A DNA stretch of 64,000 nucleotides from Paenimyroides baculatum. Lineage in GTDB: Bacteria > Bacteroidota > Bacteroidia > Flavobacteriales > Flavobacteriaceae. A program made the translations under genes and the position numbers. Under the pieces are notes generated by a model, which had not been told where the DNA came from, did not search any database, and was given only the letters and a program-made list of their open reading frames with translations. How positions within the stretch are numbered: the stretch's first letter is position 1; each line of letters opens with the position of its first letter. The stretch spans positions 1 through 64,000 of the forward strand of contig NZ_VWSG01000007.1 in assembly GCF_008629655.1 (NCBI RefSeq), given 5' to 3'. This document shows positions 16,027 to 22,758 of this stretch, piece after piece.

Positions 16027-16758
16027 ATAAAAGAATATGCAGATAATTTAAATATAGCTAAAGATAATTTATACAACAAAGGTTTTTCAATTGTTGATGG
16101 AATTTTTAATGATGCAGAAATCGAATCAATTATTTCGTGCATTAATAAAGCTGATCAAACAAATACTACTTTTCGTAAATCGGAAGATTTATTCGCGATA
16201 AGACAAGTTGTTAAAGAAATCCCGGAAATACTTCAATTCATTTTTAATGATAATCTTAAAGATCTGATATCAAGTATTCTTGGGAATGATTATTTCATTG
16301 TGAAAAGCATCTATTTTGATAAACCCGAAAATTCTAATTGGTATGTTGCTTATCATCAGGATCTGACCATTTCGGTAGATAAAAAAGCGGAAATTGAAAA
16401 CTTTGTTAATTGGACTAAAAAGCAAAATCAGTTTGCTGTTCAGCCACCAATTTCTATTTTAGAAAATATTGTAACCTTACGAATCCATTTGGATGAAACA
16501 AATTTAGAAAACGGCGCTTTAAAGGTTATAGAAAATTCTCATTCAAAAGGAATTTACAGACCGGAATCTATCAATTGGGAAAATGAAAAAGATGTAACCT
16601 GCAATGTTAATAAAGGCGGAGTTATGCTTATGAAACCATTGCTACTCCATAGTTCGGGCAGAACAACAAACAGTAAAAAGCGAAGAGTAATTCATATTGA
16701 ATTATCAAACATCGATCTTCCAAAAGAAATAAACTGGTCTGAAAAACAAGAAATATAA
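16027..16758 (+). CDS. Phytanoyl-CoA dioxygenase (PhyH)-like protein with no canonical start codon
   Basis: The body of a Fe(II)/2-oxoglutarate dioxygenase of the PhyH family is intact: the metal-binding HxD is in YHQDLTISV, the distal His in PLLLHSSGRTT, and a following Arg lies in KKRRVIHIE. The reading frame is open from the ZIP stop codon at 16020 to the TAA at 16758. The N-terminal part (NLYNKGFSIVDGIF, then FRKSEDLFAIRQ) is what I would expect of a complete protein of about 243 residues. Yet no ATG, GTG or TTG occurs in frame before the GTG at 16300, which would drop the first third. ATA at 16027 sits where ATG would be expected. The gene may be newly inactive or use ATA. Its stop codon overlaps repeat copy A1. 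Confidence 0.7.
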   Translation: MKEYADNLNIAKDNLYNKGFSIVDGIFNDAEIESIISCINKADQTNTTFRKSEDLFAIRQVVKEIPEILQFIFNDNLKDLISSILGNDYFIVKSIYFDKPENSNWYVAYHQDLTISVDKKAEIENFVNWTKKQNQFAVQPPISILENIVTLRIHLDETNLENGALKVIENSHSKGIYRPESINWENEKDVTCNVNKGGVMLMKPLLLHSSGRTTNSKKRRVIHIELSNIDLPKEINWSEKQEI

Positions 16759-16839
16759 AACGTTTCGACAGGCTCAACGTCCGAAGAATTTTAATATTTA
16801 AAGATCTCACCCACCGGTCACTGAGCTTGTCGAAGTGAC
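16757..16839. repeat. REP-like repeat pair upstream of the GIY-YIG gene (copies A1 and B1)
   Basis: Copy A1 (16757-16784) contains TTCGACAGGCTCA at 16764-16776. Copy B1 (16817-16839) is a 23-base near-palindrome with GTCACT and AGTGAC ends and TGAGCTTGTCGAA at 16822-16834. The two cores are reverse complements with one mismatch, so A1 and B1 can fold into one long hairpin. Both families recur downstream of the gene. Confidence 0.8.
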
Positions 16840-16860
16840 TTCTCACAAAAATTTAAAGTT

Positions 16861-17166
16861 ATGAAAGGATATATGTATATTTTAATCTGCTGTGATGGTA
16901 GTTATTACACTGGAAGCACAACAGATTTAGAACTTCGAATTACACAACATCAAGCAGGCGTGGGAGCGAATTATACAAAAAAGAGACTTCCTGTAAAACT
17001 GGTTTATTATGAAGAATTTCAGAGAATAGATGAAGCTTTCTATAGAGAAAAACAAGTTCAAGGTTGGAGTAGAAAGAAAAAAGAAGCTCTAATTAATAAC
17101 AACTCAGAATCTCTACCTTTATTATCAAAAAATTATTCCCAATTCCCTAAAGATTCTAGTCACTGA
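16861..17166 (+). CDS. GIY-YIG nuclease family protein (UPF0213-like)
   Basis: A 101-residue single-domain GIY-YIG protein. The two signature tyrosine strands are YMYIL (residues 4-8) and SYYTG (14-18), followed by the catalytic Arg26 in LELRITQH. The metal-binding Glu63 is in YREKQVQGWS. The residues needed for cleavage therefore look intact. Small proteins of this type are widespread, but their targets are mostly unknown. The gene is bracketed by two copies each of two repeat families, and its last two codons and stop lie inside repeat B2. That placement suggests the nuclease and the repeats move or persist together, which is inference. Confidence 0.92.
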   Translation: MKGYMYILICCDGSYYTGSTTDLELRITQHQAGVGANYTKKRLPVKLVYYEEFQRIDEAFYREKQVQGWSRKKKEALINNNSESLPLLSKNYSQFPKDSSH

Positions 17167-17222
17167 TTTTGTTTAAGTGACAATTTATATATAAAAAACG
17201 TTTCGACAGGCTCAACGTCCGA
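17159..17222. repeat. REP-like repeat pair downstream of the GIY-YIG gene (copies B2 and A2)
   Basis: Copy B2 (17159-17181) matches B1 at 19 of 23 positions, keeping the GTCACTGA and AAGTGAC ends. It includes the GIY-YIG stop codon. Copy A2 (17195-17222) is identical to A1 over 28 bases and in the same orientation. The overall order is A1-B1-gene-B2-A2. Confidence 0.8.
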
Positions 17223-17240
17223 GAAACTTTATCGTTTTTT
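17193..17240 (-). terminator. Likely terminator of the feoAB operon, containing repeat A2
   Basis: The outer arms AAAAAACG/CGTTTTTT with inner GTTTC/GAAAC form a hairpin directly after the last feo gene. A T-run follows on the minus strand. The loop is formed by repeat A2, so the repeat appears to have been adopted as part of a terminator. Confidence 0.5.
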
Positions 17241-17361
17241 ACCCACAACCACAGTTATTATCATTACCGCAACTGCCCTTTTTCTTCTTTTTAAAAACAA
17301 ACTTTTTCAGTAAAAAGGCAACTGCCATGCATAACAATATATAAACAATAACATCTTGCAT
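17239..17361 (-). CDS. FeoB-associated Cys-rich small membrane protein
   Basis: A 40-residue product starting MQDVIVYILL. It has one membrane helix (about residues 3-19), a run of lysines, and a cysteine-rich tail (CGNDNNCGCG). This matches the small FeoB-associated Cys-rich membrane protein family. It lies five bases after feoB in the same operon and may assist or regulate the iron channel. The longer frame upstream of this ATG runs into feoB and is not needed. Confidence 0.85.
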   Translation of the reverse strand: MQDVIVYILLCMAVAFLLKKFVFKKKKKGSCGNDNNCGCG

Positions 17362-17366
17362 ACGCT

Positions 17367-19478
17367 TTATTTTAAAAGTTGATAAGCAATTAACGCTGCA
17401 ACATACGCTACGGCTGTCATAAACACCAACTGAACAAACGTCCATTTCCACGAGTTAGTTTCCTTTTTGGTAACCCCAACAGTTGATAAACACTGCATAG
17501 CAAAAGCGTAAAACAACAATAACGAAATTCCGGTTGCGACAGTGTAAACCGGCGTTCCGTCTGCGCGTTTTTCATTTGCCATTCTGTCGATAATCTTGGT
17601 TTCGTCTTCGGCAGCTTCTTCGCCTAAATTATATAAGGTTGCTAAATTTCCAACAAAAACCTCACGTGCAGCAAACGATGTTAAAACAGCAATACTTATT
17701 TTCCAATCGTATCCCAACGGACGAAAAACAGGTTCAATTGTTCTACCGATGATTCCAATGTACGAATGTTCTAACTGATAACCTGCAATTTCGCTTGCCA
17801 ATTGTTCTTCGGTCAAACGTTCGGTCAAACGTTCGTTCATCTGCTTTTCGGCAACCATTTCTTCGGCATTTCCAAACGTATCACTCGGCCCGTGCGATCC
17901 TAAAAACCATAAAATAACCGATAACGCTAAAATAATTTTTCCGGCACCCACAACATACGAAACTACTTTTTCGTACATATTTAAAAACACATTCTTTAAA
18001 ATGGGTGCTTTGTACGTAGGCATTTCAATCACAAAAAACGATTTTCTGTCGGCTTTAATAATCTTGCTTAAAACCAAACCAGAAAGCAACGCAGCTAAAA
18101 ATCCTAAAACGTACATCATAGTCATTACAAAAGCCTGCAACGGTACAAAACCTAAAATATATGTTTTTGGAATAATGAGCGATATAATGATAATGTACAC
18201 CGGAATACGTGCCGAACAGGTTGTAAACGGCGTAACCAGCATGGTGATTAATCGTTCTTTTGGATTTTCGATGTTACGTGCACTCATGATTGCCGGAATG
18301 GCACATGCTGTTCCCGAAACTAACGGAACGACGGATTTTCCGCTTAAGCCGAAAGGTTTCATGATACGATCCATTATAAAAACCACTCGGCTCATATAAC
18401 CGGTTTCTTCTAAAATCGATATTAAAAAGAATAAAATGGCAATTTGCGGAACAAACATCAACACGCCTCCCAATCCGGGAATTACACCATCGGCAAGTAA
18501 TTCGGTTAATTTTCCTTCAGGCAAATTGGCGCTTGTCCAACTTGATAAATCGGCAAATAATCCATCAACAAAATCCATTGGGAAAGCTGCCAGTTCAAAG
18601 ATCGATCCGTAAATCAACAGCAAAACAAAGAAAAAGATAATGTAACCCCAGAATTTGTGCGTTAGAATTCGATCGAACTTCATGCGGATATCCGTTGCCT
18701 TTGAAGTATCTATTTTATAGGTGTCCTTTAAAATCTTGTTAATAAACTGATAACGCTTTATGGTTTCGCGCTGTTGTAATTTTTTGAGTTCGGTTTCTGA
18801 TTTTTGAACGGTAGAACTGCTTGAAACAACCGGACTTAATTGTTCGAACTGAAAAACACCTGTCTGCGTAAGCCAAACTTTGTAAGGATTTTGATTTGGA
18901 TATAAATGCCCTAAAAGCGTAAAATAGCTTTCATCGATCGATTTTAAATCGAAAACACTATTGGTATTGTAGTTTGAATAATTTAAAACGGCTTGTTTCA
19001 ACTCATCAATTCCTTCATTTTTTCTTGCGGAAATCAGAACAATTTTAGTATCCAACGCTTTTTCCAACGCAGGCACATCAATAGAAATTCCTTTCTTTTC
19101 CATTTGATCTGCCATGTTCAATGCCAGAATAGTAGGAAACCCCAAATCTTTAACCTGCGTAAAAAGCAACAGGTTTCGTTTTAAATTTTCTACTTCTGCA
19201 ACCACAACAATTACATCTGGAAAATCTTTGTTCGATGCATCGAAAATGGCGTTCAACGCAATTTCTTCGTCTTTAGAATTTGGATTTACAGAGTAAACAC
19301 CCGGTAAATCTATAATATGTGCTTTGGTATCTTTTGCTAAAGTTGCCGTACCAATTTTACGTTCTACGGTTACGCCGGGATAATTTCCTACGTGTTGGTT
19401 TAAGCCTGTTAACGCGTTAAAAACGGAAGTTTTACCTACATTTGGGTTTCCAATTAACGCTACTTTTAGTTGTTTCAT
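17367..19478 (-). CDS. feoB: Ferrous iron transport protein B
   Basis: This 703-residue inner membrane Fe(II) importer has an N-terminal G domain with G1 GNPNVGKT (residues 10-17), G3 DLPG and G4 LNMAD. A helical GDI-like region is followed by a membrane domain with two Gate regions, the conserved GTACAIPA and CSARIPV cysteines included. It follows feoA by six bases and precedes the small Cys-rich partner, giving the usual feoA-feoB-FeoB-associated order. A palindrome at the feoA promoter suggests metal repression. Confidence 0.97.
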   Translation of the reverse strand: MKQLKVALIGNPNVGKTSVFNALTGLNQHVGNYPGVTVERKIGTATLAKDTKAHIIDLPGVYSVNPNSKDEEIALNAIFDASNKDFPDVIVVVAEVENLKRNLLLFTQVKDLGFPTILALNMADQMEKKGISIDVPALEKALDTKIVLISARKNEGIDELKQAVLNYSNYNTNSVFDLKSIDESYFTLLGHLYPNQNPYKVWLTQTGVFQFEQLSPVVSSSSTVQKSETELKKLQQRETIKRYQFINKILKDTYKIDTSKATDIRMKFDRILTHKFWGYIIFFFVLLLIYGSIFELAAFPMDFVDGLFADLSSWTSANLPEGKLTELLADGVIPGLGGVLMFVPQIAILFFLISILEETGYMSRVVFIMDRIMKPFGLSGKSVVPLVSGTACAIPAIMSARNIENPKERLITMLVTPFTTCSARIPVYIIIISLIIPKTYILGFVPLQAFVMTMMYVLGFLAALLSGLVLSKIIKADRKSFFVIEMPTYKAPILKNVFLNMYEKVVSYVVGAGKIILALSVILWFLGSHGPSDTFGNAEEMVAEKQMNERLTERLTEEQLASEIAGYQLEHSYIGIIGRTIEPVFRPLGYDWKISIAVLTSFAAREVFVGNLATLYNLGEEAAEDETKIIDRMANEKRADGTPVYTVATGISLLLFYAFAMQCLSTVGVTKKETNSWKWTFVQLVFMTAVAYVAALIAYQLLK

Positions 19479-19484
19479 TAAATG

Positions 19485-19706
19485 TTATATCAGTTCAACT
19501 TCAATTTCTTTTGCCAGATCTTTACGAATGCTTAAAAACGAATCGTTTACTTTTATGTAGATCGGATCTGATAGAGGTGCAATTTGCAAAACCTCGACAA
19601 TATTGCCGGGTAAGCAGCCCATTTCAATTAATTTTAAAGGAACATTGTCTGCATTTATAGCGATGATAGTTCCTTTTTGGCTCTTTTTTAAAAAATTAAG
19701 AGTCAT
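19485..19706 (-). CDS. feoA: Ferrous iron transport protein A
   Basis: A 73-residue cytoplasmic SH3-like protein with the FeoA core LIEMGCLPGNIVEVLQIAPLS. FeoA is thought to assist FeoB in iron uptake. It is the first gene of the feo operon. Its ATG at 19706 lies about 30 bases downstream of a clear -7 box within a palindrome. Confidence 0.93.
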   Translation of the reverse strand: MTLNFLKKSQKGTIIAINADNVPLKLIEMGCLPGNIVEVLQIAPLSDPIYIKVNDSFLSIRKDLAKEIEVELI

Positions 19707-19716
19707 AATCTTTTTA

Positions 19717-19744
19717 TTTAGATTGATTTTAGATTACAAATCTA
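19717..19744. promoter_or_regulatory. feoA promoter with phased metalloregulator half-sites
   Basis: TAGATT-ACA-AATCTA (19730-19744) forms a palindrome whose minus strand includes the -7 box TAGATTTG (19737-19744). A further TTTAGATT half-site begins at 19717, exactly 11 bases before the TTTAGATT at 19728. The same half-site and the same -7 sequence occur at the TonB-receptor promoter, pointing to a shared regulator. Confidence 0.55.
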
Positions 19745-19750
19745 CTTATT

Positions 19751-19783
19751 AAAAAAGGAAATCCGAATTTAATTTGAATTTCC
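19751..19783 (-). terminator. Terminator of the SCO gene
   Basis: The minus strand has a 13-base-pair stem (GGAAATTCAAATT with AATTCGGATTTCC, including wobble pairs) followed by TTTTTT. It ends transcription of the SCO gene just before the feoA promoter. Confidence 0.75.
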
Positions 19784-19813
19784 CTTCTTTTTTTGATCTG
19801 TTTTATAAATATT

Positions 19814-20512
19814 TTAACTTTTGCTATTCAACCATTTAATGTCTTCTAAAAGTTGTATCATGTTTTTGGTATCATCGCCTTTGTCTTGATCTAAATTGGT
19901 TCCGTCGTAAAATCCGCGAATGCGTCCGTTTTTATCAACCAAGATAAAATTTTCTGTGTGAACCATATCGTACAATTCGCCTGTGGTTTCGGTTTTTACA
20001 GCCAAAAACGATTTTCTTGCCAAATAATAAATATCCTTTTTATCGCCTGTAACCATATTCCACTTGGCATCAATCACTCCTTTTTTATCGGCATATTTTC
20101 GCAAAACTTCGGGTGTATCAATATCAGGCGTAACAGAAAATGACAATAGCTTTACATTAGGCATATCTTTAATTTTATCTTGCAGCCACACCATATTATC
20201 GGTCATAATTGGGCAAATAGTTGGGCAGGTTGTAAAAAAGAAATCGGCAACATAAATCACGTTTTCGTAATCTTTCTGGGTAATGGTTTTATTGTTTTGA
20301 TTTTGAAAAGAAAAATCGGCAATCTTGTGCTTCATTTTATTGTTTTCGTGCTGAACCAAACTGTCAACCAACTCCGGATTTACCATTGCAGGTGTGTAAA
20401 TAGGCAATTGTTTTTCGGGTTTCAAAGCATTGTAAAACAGCGATAAAATAATAACCGACAATACACCAATGGTAAGAAACAAGTAGCGGTAACGATAAAA
20501 AAGATCTTTCAT
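19814..20512 (-). CDS. SCO1/SenC-family copper chaperone-like thioredoxin-fold protein
   Basis: A 232-residue membrane-anchored protein (helix at about residues 10-28) with a thioredoxin fold facing the periplasm. The copper ligands of SCO proteins are present: Cys96 and Cys100 in TTCPTICP, and His185 in VHTENF. SCO proteins deliver copper to the CuA site of cytochrome oxidase or keep it reduced. No oxidase gene lies in the window. The gene stands upstream of feoA but ends at its own terminator. Confidence 0.92.
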   Translation of the reverse strand: MKDLFYRYRYLFLTIGVLSVIILSLFYNALKPEKQLPIYTPAMVNPELVDSLVQHENNKMKHKIADFSFQNQNNKTITQKDYENVIYVADFFFTTCPTICPIMTDNMVWLQDKIKDMPNVKLLSFSVTPDIDTPEVLRKYADKKGVIDAKWNMVTGDKKDIYYLARKSFLAVKTETTGELYDMVHTENFILVDKNGRIRGFYDGTNLDQDKGDDTKNMIQLLEDIKWLNSKS

Positions 20513-20527
20513 TACTTAAATTTTGTG

Positions 20528-20535
20528 CAAAATTA
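20528..20535 (-). promoter_or_regulatory. Putative -7 box for the SCO gene
   Basis: The minus strand reads TAATTTTG, fitting TAnnTTTG, 15 bases before the ATG. No -33 element is evident. Confidence 0.35.
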
Positions 20536-20600
20536 CAAAACGTTTCAGCTAAAAAGGGTTAAATAAGTTATAAAACAGTCTTTTAATTACGTTTAGTTTT

Positions 20601-20608
20601 TATTTTTG
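20601..20608 (+). promoter_or_regulatory. Putative -7 box for the first M13 peptidase gene
   Basis: TATTTTTG fits the TAnnTTTG consensus and gives a leader of about 20 bases. Confidence 0.4.
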
Positions 20609-20633
20609 TAAGTATATACCTAATCTATTAAAA

Positions 20634-22685
20634 ATGAATAAAAAATTTATGTTTTTACCTGTAACCTTGCTAATGATTTTTTCATCGGTAAATGCACAGG
20701 ATAAATCTGCAGAAAGTCACGGAATCAACTTGGAATACATGGATAAAAACGTGAAGCCGGGCGATGATTTCTTTAGATATGTAAATGGCGAATGGTTTGA
20801 TAAAACCGAAATCCCTGCCGATAGAACGCGTTGGGGAAGTTTTGACGAACTGCGTCAGAATACCGATATTGATGCGTTGACCATTTTAAAAGAAGCAGTT
20901 AACAATAAAAAGTTAGATCCAAAATCGGATCAAATGAAAGCGGTTAATGTTTTTAAAACCTATTTAGATCTTGATACGCGTAACAAATTAGGTATTAAAC
21001 CTATTCAATCTACGTTAGATCAAATCAACAAAATTAAAAATGCGAACGACGTTGTTTCTTTATTAAAAGAGAAAATGCCCGAAGGTAGTTTAGGATTTTT
21101 TGGATTGTACGTAGGTGCTGATGCTATGGATTCTAACAAAAATACCATTTACGTTTCTCCAGGAAGCATTGGTTTACCAGACCGTGATTATTATGTTTCT
21201 AAAGATGCAGACTCGCAAGATAAAAAGCAGAAATACGAAGTACACGTTGCCCGTATGTTGCAGTTTTTAGGCATTGATGAAGCGTCGGCAAAAAAACAGG
21301 CAGCACAGGTTGTTGCTTTAGAAACCAAAATGGCTGAAGCACGTTTAGACCGTGTGGAACGTCGCGATCGTAGAAAAACCTACAATCCAATGTCGGTTGC
21401 CGAATTGCACAAGCTAACTCCATCTGTAAACTGGAACAATTATCTAACGGCAGCCGGATTAAAAAATGTGGATCAAGTAGTGGTTTCTATGCCAAAATAC
21501 ATGGAAACATTAGAAAATATTTTTAAAACTGCAAGTGCCGATGAATTGAAGGCGTATTTACGTTGGATGTTGATCAACAAAAACACCGGCGTTTTAACTA
21601 CAGCTATTGATGAAGCGAACTTCGATTTTTACAGCAAAACCTTAACCGGAGCCATTGCACAACGTCCAATTGAAGAGCGTGCGTTGCAAGTTGTAAACGG
21701 AACGGTTGGTGAAGCTTTAGGTAAACTGTATGTGGAGAAGAAGTTTCCGCCAGAGGCGAAAGCAAAAGCAAAAGAAATGATCGATTATGTTTTCTTGGCA
21801 TTTGAAAACCGTATCAACAATTTACCTTGGATGACACCTGCAACTCGTCAGGGAGCTATCGAAAAATTGCGTAAATCAACCGTAAAAATTGGATATCCTG
21901 ACAAATGGGAAGATTATTCAAAAGTTGAAATTAAATCACCAGAAAACGGAGGAACGTATTACGAAAACATGAAAAACGTAGCACGTTGGGGCTTTGCAAA
22001 AAACATTGAAGAATATGGCAAACCGGTAGATAAAACCAAATGGGGTATGTCGCCACAAACGGTAAACGCGTATTTTAACCCAACAAACAACGAAATTGTG
22101 TTCCCTGCTGCTATTTTACAACCACCTTTTTACGATTATAAAGCCGATATGGCGGTAAATTTTGGTGGAATTGGTGCGGTAATTGGTCACGAAATTTCGC
22201 ATGGATTCGATGATTCTGGTTCTCGATACAATGCCGACGGTAACTTGGTGAATTGGTGGACAGAAGACGATTTAAAACAGTTTACAGGATTAGGTGGAGC
22301 TTTGGCAAATCAATATTCGTCTTTAGAACCGCTTCCAAATACATTTGTTGATGGTAAATTTACTTTAGGCGAAAATATTGGCGATTTAGGTGGAGTGAAC
22401 GCAGCTTATGACGGATTACAGTTGTATTTAAAAGATAAAGGTCGTCCGGGATTGATCGACGGATACACGCCTGAACAACGTTTCTTTATTTCATGGGGAA
22501 CCATCTGGAGAACAAAAATGCGCGATGAAGCCATTAAAAATCAGGTAAAGACTGATCCACATGCTCCGGGAATGTATCGTTCGTATGTGCCGTTGCAAAA
22601 TGTTGATTCTTGGTATAAAGCTTTCGACATTAAACCAGGTGATAAATTATACGTTTCACCAGAGAACCGAGTAAAAATCTGGTAA
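20634..22685 (+). CDS. M13-family zinc metallopeptidase (PepO/neprilysin-like), secreted
   Basis: A 683-residue protein with a signal peptide (residues 1-21, ending VNAQ) but no lipobox. The zinc site is HEISH at 519-523, followed by the third ligand region ENIGDLGG and a catalytic-type C-terminal domain ending RVKIW. The N-terminal lid domain begins near residue 29 (HGINLEYMD). M13 enzymes cleave oligopeptides, here probably in the periplasm. A terminator follows, then a paralogue of identical length, so the pair arose by tandem duplication. Confidence 0.95.
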   Translation: MNKKFMFLPVTLLMIFSSVNAQDKSAESHGINLEYMDKNVKPGDDFFRYVNGEWFDKTEIPADRTRWGSFDELRQNTDIDALTILKEAVNNKKLDPKSDQMKAVNVFKTYLDLDTRNKLGIKPIQSTLDQINKIKNANDVVSLLKEKMPEGSLGFFGLYVGADAMDSNKNTIYVSPGSIGLPDRDYYVSKDADSQDKKQKYEVHVARMLQFLGIDEASAKKQAAQVVALETKMAEARLDRVERRDRRKTYNPMSVAELHKLTPSVNWNNYLTAAGLKNVDQVVVSMPKYMETLENIFKTASADELKAYLRWMLINKNTGVLTTAIDEANFDFYSKTLTGAIAQRPIEERALQVVNGTVGEALGKLYVEKKFPPEAKAKAKEMIDYVFLAFENRINNLPWMTPATRQGAIEKLRKSTVKIGYPDKWEDYSKVEIKSPENGGTYYENMKNVARWGFAKNIEEYGKPVDKTKWGMSPQTVNAYFNPTNNEIVFPAAILQPPFYDYKADMAVNFGGIGAVIGHEISHGFDDSGSRYNADGNLVNWWTEDDLKQFTGLGGALANQYSSLEPLPNTFVDGKFTLGENIGDLGGVNAAYDGLQLYLKDKGRPGLIDGYTPEQRFFISWGTIWRTKMRDEAIKNQVKTDPHAPGMYRSYVPLQNVDSWYKAFDIKPGDKLYVSPENRVKIW

Positions 22686-22695
22686 AACAATTCTT

Positions 22696-22726
22696 AAACT
22701 GCAATGTAACAATTGCAGTTTTTTTA
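22696..22726 (+). terminator. Terminator after the first M13 gene
   Basis: The stem AAACTGCAAT/ATTGCAGTTT is followed by a T-run. Confidence 0.8.
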
Positions 22727-22758
22727 TACTAATTTTAAAAAATTAACTTTTTGTACTA

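Noticed and set aside
15190..16758. ZIP transporter fused to the PhyH domain
   Set aside because: The two are in the same frame with only a TAA between, but ZIP ends normally and PhyH has its own expected N-terminus. Read-through fusion is less likely than start loss.
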